The notes below the pieces were generated by a model. It did no database searches, was not told the origin of the DNA, and worked only from the letters and a program-made list of their open reading frames with translations. A stretch of DNA of 64,000 nt from a virus. Below are positions 13,444 to 22,613 of the stretch, piece by piece. Position numbers and translations under genes: made by a program. How positions within the stretch are numbered: position 1 is the stretch's first letter; every line of letters starts with the position of its first letter. The DNA lies in IMG/VR virus record IMGVR_UViG_3300017917_003637, positions 1-64,000 of that record; one strand, given 5' to 3'.

Positions 13444-14245
13444 GGATTTAATAAGACAATATGTTGACACTGGTGTGGGTATCCCTGAATATCAGTTTAA
13501 TCAGTTATCTGCTGCTGATAAGAAGACGTACTTGCGTAAGATAGAGATAGGGATTAAATATAATAGTAGTAAAGTTAAATATTACTATGCTGTTTTACCA
13601 GAAGAGTCTCAATTATATCTTGTTAATCAGGATAATTCAAAAATAGAATACATAAAAGAACCAACTGAGAAAGTTCAGTTAGTAGCAGTTAGAAAATCTG
13701 GTTACGCAATAAAATACATAAAAAATCCAAGTGAAGACGTTAAATTAGCAGCAGTTAGACATTGTGGTAATGCAATAAAGTACATACAAAATCCAAGTGA
13801 AGAAGTTCAGTTAGCAGCAGTTAAAGAATATGGTCTCACAATACAATACATAAAAAATCCAAGTGAAGAAGTTCAGTTAGCAGCATTTAGAGAAAATAGT
13901 CATGCAATAAAATACATACAAAATCCAACTGAGAAAGTTCAGTTAGTAGCAGTTAAAAAATATGGTCTCGCAATACAACACATAAAAGAACCAACTGAGA
14001 GAGTTATGTTAGCAGCAGTTAGAGAAAATAGTGATGCAATAAAATACATAAAAAATCCAAGTGAAGAACTTCAGTTGGAAGCGGTTAGACAAAATGGTTA
14101 CTCAATAAAATACATACAAAATCCAAGTGAAGAAGTTCAGTTAGCAGCTATTAATAACGACATTGATTCATTATTATTCATAAAAAACCCAAGCAAAGAA
14201 GTTAAGGTTTTATATAAAAAATTATATTATAAAAATTTAAGATAA
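13433..14245 (+). CDS. DUF4116-type repeat protein
   Basis: 270 aa. It has the 37-residue N-terminal module shared with 12829, then one degenerate and eight clear 22-residue repeats plus a partial ninth. The consensus is YI(K/Q)NPSEEVQLAAV(R/K)..G.AIK. These resemble DUF4116 repeats (helical, HEAT-like), common in amoebal and phage-related proteins and thought to mediate binding. The 66-bp DNA units are well conserved, suggesting recent expansion. The stop overlaps the next start (TAATG). Confidence 0.75.
   Translation: MNNRDLIRQYVDTGVGIPEYQFNQLSAADKKTYLRKIEIGIKYNSSKVKYYYAVLPEESQLYLVNQDNSKIEYIKEPTEKVQLVAVRKSGYAIKYIKNPSEDVKLAAVRHCGNAIKYIQNPSEEVQLAAVKEYGLTIQYIKNPSEEVQLAAFRENSHAIKYIQNPTEKVQLVAVKKYGLAIQHIKEPTERVMLAAVRENSDAIKYIKNPSEELQLEAVRQNGYSIKYIQNPSEEVQLAAINNDIDSLLFIKNPSKEVKVLYKKLYYKNLR
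13649..14200 (+). repeat. 66-bp coding repeats
   Basis: Eight units plus a partial copy encoding the 22-residue DUF4116-type repeats of the gene at 13433. Unit starts are spaced exactly 66 bases. Confidence 0.85.
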
Positions 14246-15879
14246 TGAATACAAGCATACGCAATATACTTAGAGAGGGTCTAATTCTAGAGGCCTCAAA
14301 GAAACAAATCCTTATAGACAAGTTAGGGTTTGACGAAAACTCAGCTAGCATACTTGATAGACTATGTGGTCCGTTGAGTGTTTGGATGGGCAACAAGATA
14401 CTTGATTATAATAGGTTAATGACAAGTAGACCTAATGATACTAGAACTCCAGAGGAAATAAAGACCAACATTATTGTAATGTCAAGATTATTTGTTAATA
14501 ATAATCGTCAAAACATTACATCTATTATGGACTGGGTTCGTGTTGGTCTTAATGGTAACTTAGGTCCTAACAAGGAATTAAGCTTTGGTAAATTATATGA
14601 AGCTTCTCAAAAGTGGCATGATGAATTGGAAGTTGGGTCAGGAGACGTCAACTATGTTGAGGAGAATCCTGTTATACTTGACTTTAGACAACCTGATGGC
14701 ACAGGATATTATTGGGCTGACTTAGAAACGAACAATTCCAAAGAGGAATGTGAGCGTATGGGTCATTGTGGTCGTAGTGGTGCTGGTATGATTTATTCGC
14801 TTAGACAAGTAATACAATTAAATGATAAGTATAAGCTTAACAAGTCTGTGTTGACTGCTGCTATTGGTACCAACGGTATTATATATCAGATGAAGGGTGG
14901 TAAGAATAGCAAGCCTGAGGCCAAGTATCATCAGTATATTTATCCATTGTTATTCTTAAAGAACGGTGATGATTATTTTATCAAAGGTTTTGGTAGTGAA
15001 TACGATAGTGCTAGTGACTTTAAGTTAACTGATTTTAGTGATGATGTTATTGGTGAGATATTTGCTAAGCGTCCTGAGTTGTTTAACAAAAGAGCTCTTA
15101 AGAAGAAATTATTTAAATTGGGTCTTATTGACAAGTTACCAGAGGAATACATATCGCTTGAGATTGCTCCTGATAGGGTTGATAGATATGTTGATGGTGA
15201 TTACACGGTCAGCAAGCGTACCATAAAGACTCCAGCTGGTGGTGAAAGAACCGTTGATGTTGGTTTATTTGAACTCATATTGGCTGGTGAAACATGGGAC
15301 TTGTGGGATAATTATGATGCGGATTGGAAAGCGGCTTTGCAGTATCATGCTGACAGTGATAGTGAGGCTAGAATTCGTGAGATATTGGTGGCCATGGCTG
15401 CTAAGAATGGTGTTGAGATTGATGAAGATTTATCGTTGGAAGATATGATAGAGGAATATGATGAGAATGAAGAGATTATCGAAGCTTTGAAAAGGGCTAC
15501 TGACGATGCTGAGTCTGATGCTTATGCTGATGATATATACAAGACATTAAAGAGCGCTCTTGAGGAATTGGGTGGTGTTGAGAGAATGGATGACACTGGT
15601 GTCGTATTGAGGGTTAATATGGGTCATTATTTGGATGAATTGGAGGATGATGTTTATGAAGAGATTTCTGACAGATGCGACGATGATTTGCCATGTATGT
15701 TTAATGAGATGATTGGTGAGTGGATTGATAAGCCTGATTTCAGATTTAATGACAGTTATTATTACCCAAATGTTAACGACGAATACTTCAATGAGTTATT
15801 GCAAGAAAGACTTGATGAGATTAGACTTGATGAGGGCAAAGTAATGATTAAGAATATGTTAAGAGAGAGATTTAGATAA
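14245..15879 (+). CDS. Tagged (W/H)C-motif family protein
   Basis: 544 aa. The N-terminus MNTSIRNILREG carries the recurrent tag with L-R-E at residues 9-11. The C-terminus MIKNMLRERFR carries a second tag-like segment. The centre has ETNNSKEECERMGHCGRSGA at residues about 158-178, followed by strands (VLTAAIGTNGIIYQMKGG), as in the other family members. Residues about 330-520 are very acidic. If packaged in the head as proposed, it would be injected with the DNA. Function unknown. It is convergent with 15913 across a bidirectional terminator. Confidence 0.7.
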   Translation: MNTSIRNILREGLILEASKKQILIDKLGFDENSASILDRLCGPLSVWMGNKILDYNRLMTSRPNDTRTPEEIKTNIIVMSRLFVNNNRQNITSIMDWVRVGLNGNLGPNKELSFGKLYEASQKWHDELEVGSGDVNYVEENPVILDFRQPDGTGYYWADLETNNSKEECERMGHCGRSGAGMIYSLRQVIQLNDKYKLNKSVLTAAIGTNGIIYQMKGGKNSKPEAKYHQYIYPLLFLKNGDDYFIKGFGSEYDSASDFKLTDFSDDVIGEIFAKRPELFNKRALKKKLFKLGLIDKLPEEYISLEIAPDRVDRYVDGDYTVSKRTIKTPAGGERTVDVGLFELILAGETWDLWDNYDADWKAALQYHADSDSEARIREILVAMAAKNGVEIDEDLSLEDMIEEYDENEEIIEALKRATDDAESDAYADDIYKTLKSALEELGGVERMDDTGVVLRVNMGHYLDELEDDVYEEISDRCDDDLPCMFNEMIGEWIDKPDFRFNDSYYYPNVNDEYFNELLQERLDEIRLDEGKVMIKNMLRERFR

Positions 15880-15915
15880 AAAAAAAGGGACCTTTGCGGT
15901 CCCTTTGTTATTTTA
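15880..15915. terminator. Bidirectional terminator
   Basis: AAAGGGACC (15884-15892) and GGTCCCTTT (15898-15906). There is a long A run on one side and TTTGTTATTTT on the other. It serves both converging genes and is stronger for the minus strand. Confidence 0.82.
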
Positions 15916-17427
15916 TAGTATAAATCTTTTTCTAAGTGATTCTTTAATGTCTTCTTTTTGTTGAATTTGTTTAAATTCTTTTTCGATTCCAAGTCTCTTA
16001 GCAATTTCTTCTGGTGTGATGTGTGAGCCGTGAGTTGGTGAACCCATGCTTTCATCCATTTCTTGATGTTTGTTAAGTCTTGTGTTAACGTAATCGATAA
16101 GGAAGTTAACCATTTTAGATACTGTATCAAATACTGTTACCATATTTTCTGGGTTTCCACCCCACATGATTGTGTAGTTAAGACTTGTTGTTTTAAGGTC
16201 AAAGCCAAACGCGTACATAAACATCCATGCTGATATTTCTGCTTGTTGTTCGACGGTTTGGTTTCCATCACCTTCTCTTCCGACGAAGAAATCAATCTTG
16301 CCCTTAGACTTAAGATAGGTTTGGTGTAGGAGTTCGTGAGATATTTCGTGAGCAAATGTTTTGGTTGTACCAACATCGTTTCCTTCGTTTGCAAGCAATG
16401 TGATTTTTCCATTCTTAGAAACACCTCTTGCACCACCTAAGTCATCAGAAAAATCAACATGTATTCCGTGTTCGTCGCAAAATTCTAGAAGTGACATATA
16501 AATTGGTCTAACTGAATCGTCAATCATTCCTTCTTCAAACCATTTAACTTTTTTGATATCATCTTGAGCTCCAGTTATGAAATCTTCTTTGCCTTCCATT
16601 TGAACGGTTTGTGATACGTCGTATGCTGGAACAAGTTCAAATGCTGATGCTAGCATTGGTGGTCTTAATTTTGTTTTAAGTCTTATTTTTTCGTTTGGTG
16701 ACAAAGCGTCAACTGATGATTTTTTCAAAGAAGCCAAAAAGTCTTTGGTTATTTGTTCTTTTTTGTCTTTTGAATAACTATATTGTTTTCCTTTGGGTCT
16801 CCAAACTAGAATTGGCTTCGCGTCTGGTTTGATAGTTCTGTTGTAGTCTTCTCTCCAGATTTCTTTGTTATTTACGATGGTTGCATCTGGCATTTGTATC
16901 CAAATAAGCAATGTATTGGTTGGTGTGTATTTATAACCTAACGCGCCTCTAAATCTAAGAAACTTTGACATTGTATCTTTGAATTGTTCATCGTCTTGAA
17001 TGTTTGTTATTTGTTTTTTGAACAATAACAATTTGGTTTCAATTTCATCCTTTTGAAGTTGTGTTACTTTGACTTCAGGGTCAGAGGTATCAACCTCTGC
17101 TGAGTTTAAGAAATCAAGGATTTTATCTATTTCAAATTCAATCTTAGCAGCAGCTTCATCAGAACTTTGAATGCTTTTGATGAACTCCATGGCTGGTTTT
17201 ATATATTTGTTGATTGTTTTTTGTGGGTCTTCTTTATCAAGCCACCAATAATAATACTTTTCTTTGAAATTGTATTTCATATTGAAAGAATCTTGAAGAC
17301 GTTGTCCTATGCTTTTGTCGATAAAGCCTTTTAGCTTTGCAATTGGGTATTCACCTAAATTAGATTTAACTAATCTAATTTCTACTTCTGATAACATATT
17401 TTTCATTATATTGGTCATTTTACTCAT
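15913..17427 (-). CDS. ArdC-like antirestriction protein with zincin peptidase domain
   Basis: 504 aa. Residues about 150-280 resemble the ArdC N-terminal ssDNA-binding domain: FLRFRGALGYKYTPTNTLLI, WIQMPDATIV, ILVWRPKGK and VPAYDVSQT. Residues about 315-420 are a metallopeptidase domain with the zinc motif HEISH at 360-364 and a probable third ligand Glu397 in VEQQAEISAW. ArdC proteins protect incoming DNA from restriction. The N-terminus has MKNMLSEV and the C-terminus IKESLRKRFIL, both resembling the packaging tag. The late motif on this strand overlaps the first ATG, so translation may begin at 17418 (MTN) or 17409 (MKNMLSE). It is divergent from 17463. Confidence 0.75.
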   Translation of the reverse strand: MSKMTNIMKNMLSEVEIRLVKSNLGEYPIAKLKGFIDKSIGQRLQDSFNMKYNFKEKYYYWWLDKEDPQKTINKYIKPAMEFIKSIQSSDEAAAKIEFEIDKILDFLNSAEVDTSDPEVKVTQLQKDEIETKLLLFKKQITNIQDDEQFKDTMSKFLRFRGALGYKYTPTNTLLIWIQMPDATIVNNKEIWREDYNRTIKPDAKPILVWRPKGKQYSYSKDKKEQITKDFLASLKKSSVDALSPNEKIRLKTKLRPPMLASAFELVPAYDVSQTVQMEGKEDFITGAQDDIKKVKWFEEGMIDDSVRPIYMSLLEFCDEHGIHVDFSDDLGGARGVSKNGKITLLANEGNDVGTTKTFAHEISHELLHQTYLKSKGKIDFFVGREGDGNQTVEQQAEISAWMFMYAFGFDLKTTSLNYTIMWGGNPENMVTVFDTVSKMVNFLIDYVNTRLNKHQEMDESMGSPTHGSHITPEEIAKRLGIEKEFKQIQQKEDIKESLRKRFIL

Positions 17428-17433
17428 AAATAT
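17425..17433 (-). promoter_or_regulatory. Late-type motif ATATTTATG
   Basis: Overlaps the first ATG of the minus-strand ArdC-like gene. A second motif for the divergent gene lies two bases away. Confidence 0.55.
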
Positions 17434-17434
17434 T

Positions 17435-17443
17435 ATATTTATG
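17435..17443 (+). promoter_or_regulatory. Late-type motif ATATTTATG
   Basis: Followed by GTTAAAAG and the ATG at 17463; forms a divergent pair with 17425-17433. Confidence 0.6.
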
Positions 17444-17462
17444 GTTAAAAGACTTTATAGTT

Positions 17463-18065
17463 ATGAAAAATATCATTAAACAATTGCTTAGAGAGCAATT
17501 TGTAACCGAGGAAACATACACCAATGACATAGAAAAATTCTTGGACCAAGACCCTAAAAAAATGACAACGGGTACTGCGTATTACATTTCATCTATGGAT
17601 AGTTCTATGAACAAATTTATAACTGATGACAACGGAAACAAGATTGAAAATCCTATGTATGGCAAAGTGTTTAAACATACTAGATTTATATTCAAATGGC
17701 ATGACACTTATGAAAGAGCCATGAAGCGTGTTAACCCTAGTTATATCGCTGGTGAAAGACGTGGAGAGTATAAACCAGTTGAGGGTTATGATATGCTTGA
17801 GAGTGGTAAGAGTGGTTTATATTTCCCGATTGTACCAACTGGAAGCGAATATAATTTAGTTTTGTGTGATGGTGGTTGCAAAGTTGTTGATAAGAGCGTT
17901 ATTAGACCTTATTTGAAGCCTTCTACGGGAAGTAATTGGTCAGATGAAGGTAAACAACAATACAGACAATTAATTCTTGACAGAGCAGTCAAAATAACTG
18001 GTGGTGGCAACGAATGGATTAACAATAACCTAAAAGCTCAATGGCTTGGGGTTGGAAATGTTTAA
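17463..18065 (+). CDS. Tagged hypothetical late protein (200 aa)
   Basis: The N-terminus MKNIIKQLLREQ is a model example of the recurrent tag, with E at residue 11. The rest is mixed alpha/beta (YYISSMDSSMNKFITDD, TRFIFKWHDTYERAMKRVNP, LVLCDGGCKVVDKSVIRPYL). No family is recognised. If gp21-type protease cuts after LRE, the mature protein starts QFVTEETYTN. It lies three bases upstream of 18069 and is probably co-transcribed. Confidence 0.68.
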   Translation: MKNIIKQLLREQFVTEETYTNDIEKFLDQDPKKMTTGTAYYISSMDSSMNKFITDDNGNKIENPMYGKVFKHTRFIFKWHDTYERAMKRVNPSYIAGERRGEYKPVEGYDMLESGKSGLYFPIVPTGSEYNLVLCDGGCKVVDKSVIRPYLKPSTGSNWSDEGKQQYRQLILDRAVKITGGGNEWINNNLKAQWLGVGNV

Positions 18066-18068
18066 AAT

Positions 18069-20249
18069 ATGAAAGACATAATAAAAAAATTACTTAAAGA
18101 AACCCTTGTGGTTGAATTTTATGGTAAGAGGATTATTGAACCCATAACCAAAAGATTCAACGATTCTTCTGATGACATGATAAACAAATTGGCTATTGCT
18201 TTTTTGTTTAAGTCATTTTTTGGTGACATTATGCAATATCAAACCAAAGAACAATTTGAGCAAATGTTCAACAAATGGTATGAAGGGGTGTTGGGTGAGA
18301 TGGTTAAGACCAAGGATTTTCCAGATAACAAACCGTTGGCCAAAAAATACTTAGATGCTTATATAAACAACATCGTTTCATTAGGCGATGCTGCAAGACC
18401 ATTTTCATTTAAAGACTTAGAGAAAACATTGGTTGATTTAATCAACAACAATCGTTGGATTCCAGATGAGGAAGTTAGTGTTGGTCCTTCAATATACAAG
18501 CCTAATCAAGATGACATAATGTATGAGGATGACGAAGTTTTAATTTTAAATACTGATACCAAGGCTAAGTGTGTGAGATACGGTATGGGTGAAACATGGT
18601 GTATTACAAAAGCTGACCAAAATTATTATAACACATATAGACTTAGCTATGGCGCAACACCTTATTTTGTTTTGCAAAAGAATGTTAATGGTGATGAGCA
18701 CAAATTGGTTATTTTGAATTATGGTGGTCGTGACGCTTATGCTATTGCTGATAGAAGCAACACTGGTGAAAGAAGCGGTAGTCAACATCATGCAATGTCT
18801 TGGTATGAGATAGAGCAGCAGTTACCTAATTTACAAGGTCTTGAAGAATATTTCCCATATAGAGAGATTACTGATGACGAACGTAAATATTCTGAATTGT
18901 TGGATAGGCTTAAAGATATGTTTATTTTTGATGACTTACAAGGACTTATTGATAAATCTGCTGAAAAATTGGTTATAAACGGTTCACCTATTACCTCTGG
19001 TGATTTTATTAGAGATTTAGCAGCAACTAGAATGACATTTAAGTTAGAGCAATTAAAGAGTCTAAGAAAAGAAACAATGGATAGTCTTATTGAGTCTGGA
19101 TATTTTGTGAATTCATATTACGATACTAAATTATATGAAGAAGTGTTATCACCGTCTCAAATAAATCGTATTATAAAACTGAAGATAGATAACAATAAGG
19201 TTCTAGATGACGTTTTTTATCAATTTATGAGTCCAGATGCTCTTAAAAAATACATGATATTAAGAATAAATGGACACAACAATGGGGCCAATGATAGTTG
19301 GAGTAGTGGTATTAATGAAAAACTCTTAGATTACGATGAAATTAAGGTTATTAAGGAAATATTACCAGATGCTAATATAAACGCAAACAGATATGATTTC
19401 TCTAATGAATATTTTTCATATTTAGGTTTATTAATTGACCCTAGCTTGATTAATAACCCAGAAGTTAAAGAAAACTTAAATAAATTATCAAAGTATCAAA
19501 TACAACATTTAATAAAGACCTACCCTGATTTAACTAAATACTTAGTTAGGTTAAAAGGTTTTAATGAAATAGAAGATTGGCAATTGGCTAATATATTAGA
19601 GGATAACCCAAAAATCTATAAACTAGTGTTAAATAGTTTATCAGAAGAAAGAAGGGCAGCGCTTTTAGAAAGGTTAGAATATACTAAACTATTACCTGTA
19701 TTGATTAGAGATAAATACATTTCGATAGACAATGAAGAAGACTTTAAAAGGGTTAGATATATACTTATTTATGATACTAAGGCTAAGGCGTTTGTTTATG
19801 TTCCAGATTTGTTAAGGTTTATCACTAGTAGTTATGACCTTGAAAAACTGTTAGTACAACAACCAATATTGTTTAAATACTTGGGTGATAAAATAAACTC
19901 GATTACTGATTATGATTTAAAAGACATTATTCAAAAAAACCCAAAATCTTTAAACTATATCCCTGACGAGCGTATTGATGCTATGGGTGAATACAGAATA
20001 TACAGTATGATATATAGTAAACCAATTCTTGCCCGTCAGTTATCTCATAAGATTGGTATGAATTATATTATAGATATAATTAAATCAGTTCCTAAGGTTA
20101 TTCAATACTTACCAGATTCTGTGTTTAAACAACTAGATAAATACGATATGGTAAGTATCTTATACAAAAAAGAGTTGTATCCTTATATGGAGCCAATAAT
20201 TGACAAATACATGCCAGATGATAAAGATTATATCTTAGATAGGTTATAA
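18069..20249 (+). CDS. Tagged (W/H)C-motif protein with helical repeats
   Basis: 726 aa. Tag MKDIIKKLLKET at the N-terminus. At residues about 160-215 lies the family motif: VLILNTDTKAKCVRYG, GETWCITKAD, then TPYFVLQKN and HKLVILNYGGRDAYAIADRS. From about residue 300 to the end the protein consists of short helical units with conserved Leu/Ile, Tyr and Pro (NNPEVKENLNKLSKYQIQHL; IKSVPKVIQYLPDSVFKQL), reminiscent of the DUF4116-type repeats. It looks like an effector-like architecture: packaging tag, small globular domain, binding repeats. The activity is unknown. Confidence 0.7.
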   Translation: MKDIIKKLLKETLVVEFYGKRIIEPITKRFNDSSDDMINKLAIAFLFKSFFGDIMQYQTKEQFEQMFNKWYEGVLGEMVKTKDFPDNKPLAKKYLDAYINNIVSLGDAARPFSFKDLEKTLVDLINNNRWIPDEEVSVGPSIYKPNQDDIMYEDDEVLILNTDTKAKCVRYGMGETWCITKADQNYYNTYRLSYGATPYFVLQKNVNGDEHKLVILNYGGRDAYAIADRSNTGERSGSQHHAMSWYEIEQQLPNLQGLEEYFPYREITDDERKYSELLDRLKDMFIFDDLQGLIDKSAEKLVINGSPITSGDFIRDLAATRMTFKLEQLKSLRKETMDSLIESGYFVNSYYDTKLYEEVLSPSQINRIIKLKIDNNKVLDDVFYQFMSPDALKKYMILRINGHNNGANDSWSSGINEKLLDYDEIKVIKEILPDANINANRYDFSNEYFSYLGLLIDPSLINNPEVKENLNKLSKYQIQHLIKTYPDLTKYLVRLKGFNEIEDWQLANILEDNPKIYKLVLNSLSEERRAALLERLEYTKLLPVLIRDKYISIDNEEDFKRVRYILIYDTKAKAFVYVPDLLRFITSSYDLEKLLVQQPILFKYLGDKINSITDYDLKDIIQKNPKSLNYIPDERIDAMGEYRIYSMIYSKPILARQLSHKIGMNYIIDIIKSVPKVIQYLPDSVFKQLDKYDMVSILYKKELYPYMEPIIDKYMPDDKDYILDRL

Positions 20250-20251
20250 AT

Positions 20252-20285
20252 AAATGCTCACGAAAAAGTGAGCATTTTTATTTGC
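20252..20285 (+). terminator. Rho-independent terminator
   Basis: AAATGCTCAC/GTGAGCATTT with loop GAAAAA, followed by TTATTT. Confidence 0.85.
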
Positions 20286-20312
20286 GTATAAACATATTAG
20301 TTAGTATATTTG
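20281..20312 (+). promoter_or_regulatory. Bacteroidota sigma-A-type promoter
   Basis: TTTG at 20281 and TATATTTG at 20305-20312; drives 20339, within an otherwise late region. Confidence 0.8.
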
Positions 20313-20338
20313 CAAATATAACTAAAAAAACATAAATA

Positions 20339-21571
20339 ATGGGAAGACAAATTAACAAAGAAAAAGTCCTTGAAGAAAAGGGTGAGGTTAAACAATACAC
20401 CTTATTTAATGAGCATAAATCTCAAAAATTAAATTGGTTGTTAGATGTGTATAAAAAGGACCCTTACAAAGCGCGAGTTTTATATTTTAACAACATTGGT
20501 TCTTTTTATATTGAGCGAAGTGTTTGTTTTGAAAGAACTGATGGTAGTTTTGAAATCTGCCGTTTTAAAAGAACTTTTGGGATGACAAAAACCAATCGAA
20601 TTTATTCTAGGGAAAAGAAGTTAACTTCTTTGATTTATAAGAATAAAAAGTTTTATTTTAAAAACGGTTCATCTATTAAGCATGCTATGTATCATGATAT
20701 CTTAAATCATTTTAGTTTTGCTAAACATTTTTTACTAGAAAAATTTCCATGGCTTAGAAACATAGCAGAGAATAAATATTGTCACAACGTTTCGTTATCG
20801 TCAATTTTGACTTATAAATTATTCAACGCTGATAAGGTTTTGAAACATTTATATAAAGCACCAACATCGGTTATCAAAACGTTGACTACTGAGTATGAAA
20901 AAAGGACTAGTAGCCATGGTTATATTTCAAAATTTGAGTGGAAAAGAATTAGTCCATATTTAATAAACATTGAAAATTTGAAAATAGAACATTTCACAAA
21001 TTATTTGTTTAGGGATACCATTGAAATGGCTATTAAATTAGATAAGAAGGTTAATTGTTCATGGTCTGAGAAAAGACTTAAACTTGAACACGATACGTGG
21101 GCCAAAGAGCTTAGAAAAATCATGCTTGAGTTCGAACCGTTAATTCAATTAAATCCTCATAAAATATTTGAAGATTTTGAACAATTTACTGGATACAAGA
21201 TGCTAAGAACCAACCATGAATTAATCGAGGAAGGTCATAAACAAGACCATTGTGTTGCTGGTTATGGTGGTTCAATTTCCTCTGGTCGTTCTGGGATTTA
21301 TCAAGTTAGTGGATACACACTTGAGGTTAGTTATAGAGAAGATTATGGTATCGGTACCAACTTAAATAACAAGAAAAGATTACACTATTCTCAACTTAGA
21401 GGTTTCCGTAATTGTTCGGCACCAATGGTATTGGATAACACTGTTAAAAGTTATATCCAAGCATTTAACGATAAGTATGATTTTGATGATTATGAAAAAT
21501 ACTTAAGAGAAAATAAGGTTGGTCTTAAAACTGTAGTTGAAGAGATTAACAGATATGAATTACCATTTTAA
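20339..21571 (+). CDS. PcfJ-like protein
   Basis: 410 aa. Residues about 285-370 match the PcfJ signature: HELIEEGHKQDHCVAGYGG, a Gly/Ser-rich turn, IYQVSGYTLEVSY, then LHYSQLRGFRNCSAP. PcfJ was first named on conjugative plasmids and is widespread on mobile elements; its biochemical role is not settled. The N-terminal 280 residues are basic and helical. It uses a host-type promoter and no packaging tag, unlike the related tagged genes at 14245 and 18069. Confidence 0.8.
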   Translation: MGRQINKEKVLEEKGEVKQYTLFNEHKSQKLNWLLDVYKKDPYKARVLYFNNIGSFYIERSVCFERTDGSFEICRFKRTFGMTKTNRIYSREKKLTSLIYKNKKFYFKNGSSIKHAMYHDILNHFSFAKHFLLEKFPWLRNIAENKYCHNVSLSSILTYKLFNADKVLKHLYKAPTSVIKTLTTEYEKRTSSHGYISKFEWKRISPYLINIENLKIEHFTNYLFRDTIEMAIKLDKKVNCSWSEKRLKLEHDTWAKELRKIMLEFEPLIQLNPHKIFEDFEQFTGYKMLRTNHELIEEGHKQDHCVAGYGGSISSGRSGIYQVSGYTLEVSYREDYGIGTNLNNKKRLHYSQLRGFRNCSAPMVLDNTVKSYIQAFNDKYDFDDYEKYLRENKVGLKTVVEEINRYELPF

Positions 21572-21576
21572 ATAAC

Positions 21577-21600
21577 AAAGGGGCCTAGGCCCCTTTTTTT
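21577..21600. terminator. Bidirectional terminator
   Basis: A perfect 20-base palindrome, AAAGGGGCC-TA-GGCCCCTTT, with T tract on the plus side and AT-rich flank on the other, between converging genes. Confidence 0.88.
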
Positions 21601-21611
21601 ATGTGTTGACA

Positions 21612-22562
21612 TTATTTTTTAATCTTTACACAATTAGGATATTTTTTCCCAAACATAGTTTTCATGCCTTTTTGTGTGTAACCAGTCCAACACCTTTCGT
21701 TGATTTCTTCTTTGTTTTCTTGTATTGACATTATTTGGTCGTATGACTTAGAATTGATATCGTTAAGTAGTTCCATAAATGGTGTTCTTCTAAGAACCTT
21801 AAATACTAGGTTTTCTAATGAGAACTCACCACCACTTTCAAGGCCGCTCTTACGATACTTTTTAATCTTATCCTTAAGTTCTTGTGATTTGTCAAGAGCC
21901 TTTTGATAATCACCGTCGGCATATATTTTTTTCACGTCTTTAAGTTTATCGATGAACGCTAGCGCTTTTTTCTTAATGACATTTCTATTTAACTTGAATT
22001 TTTCTTTTTCTGGTTTAAGAATCCATTTATTTCTTTTTACAGAGTACACAGCGTTGGCTGAGAGTGTTTCTTTAATGTCTTGCAGATACAATTCAACATC
22101 GTATCCTTTGATGGTTATGTCATGGTTTTTATTCCATAGATTTTTGTATGAGTCAAAGAGTTGTTTTATAAATTCTTCTTTGGTATCTATGGTGTCAAAA
22201 TCAACAATCACATGTAAGTCAATATCTGAGTATTTTGACCAATTGTAGTTGGCAAGGCTGCCAGTGAATATTACATCTTTGATTACAAGGTTTTCTGGGC
22301 TATTTAAGCCATCAAAAAATTCTTCAGCTATCTTCATTAGTTGTTCGCGAATATCGTTGTTTAAAACTTCTCTATCCCAGAATTCTGGGTTAAGTGAAGG
22401 TTTAAGTTGAAAACTATCCAGAACTTCTTTTGGGATTTTTAAATCCTTGGTAATTGTGGTATCCAATGAATTAGCTGCCTCATCCAATTCATCAAGTTTT
22501 TCTGATGCTGGTGTGAGGTTATAATTTTCTATGATGATATTTTTTTTGAAAAATAATTTCAT
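21612..22562 (-). CDS. Nucleotidyltransferase-fold protein
   Basis: 316 aa. Residues about 97-120 carry the NTase motif: FTGSLANYNWSKYSDIDLHV, with GS at 101-102 and metal-binding Asp113 and Asp115. A third Asp probably lies in GYDVELYLQD (about 155). The C-terminus has a paired-Cys motif, RCWTGYTQKGMKTMFGKKYP-NCV, seen at the ends of many T4-like phage proteins. The N-terminus MKLFFKKNIIIEN ends in I-I-E at residue 12 and could be a divergent packaging tag. The substrate (nucleotide transfer to RNA, protein or antibiotic-like molecule) is unknown. Confidence 0.75.
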   Translation of the reverse strand: MKLFFKKNIIIENYNLTPASEKLDELDEAANSLDTTITKDLKIPKEVLDSFQLKPSLNPEFWDREVLNNDIREQLMKIAEEFFDGLNSPENLVIKDVIFTGSLANYNWSKYSDIDLHVIVDFDTIDTKEEFIKQLFDSYKNLWNKNHDITIKGYDVELYLQDIKETLSANAVYSVKRNKWILKPEKEKFKLNRNVIKKKALAFIDKLKDVKKIYADGDYQKALDKSQELKDKIKKYRKSGLESGGEFSLENLVFKVLRRTPFMELLNDINSKSYDQIMSIQENKEEINERCWTGYTQKGMKTMFGKKYPNCVKIKK

Positions 22563-22578
22563 TTAAAGTGGATTTTAT

Positions 22579-22587
22579 CATAAATAT
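22579..22587 (-). promoter_or_regulatory. Late-type motif ATATTTATG
   Basis: Minus-strand copy 17 bases upstream of the nucleotidyltransferase gene start. Confidence 0.6.
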
Positions 22588-22613
22588 TTCGTATTATAGT
22601 AAAAACGTAAATT

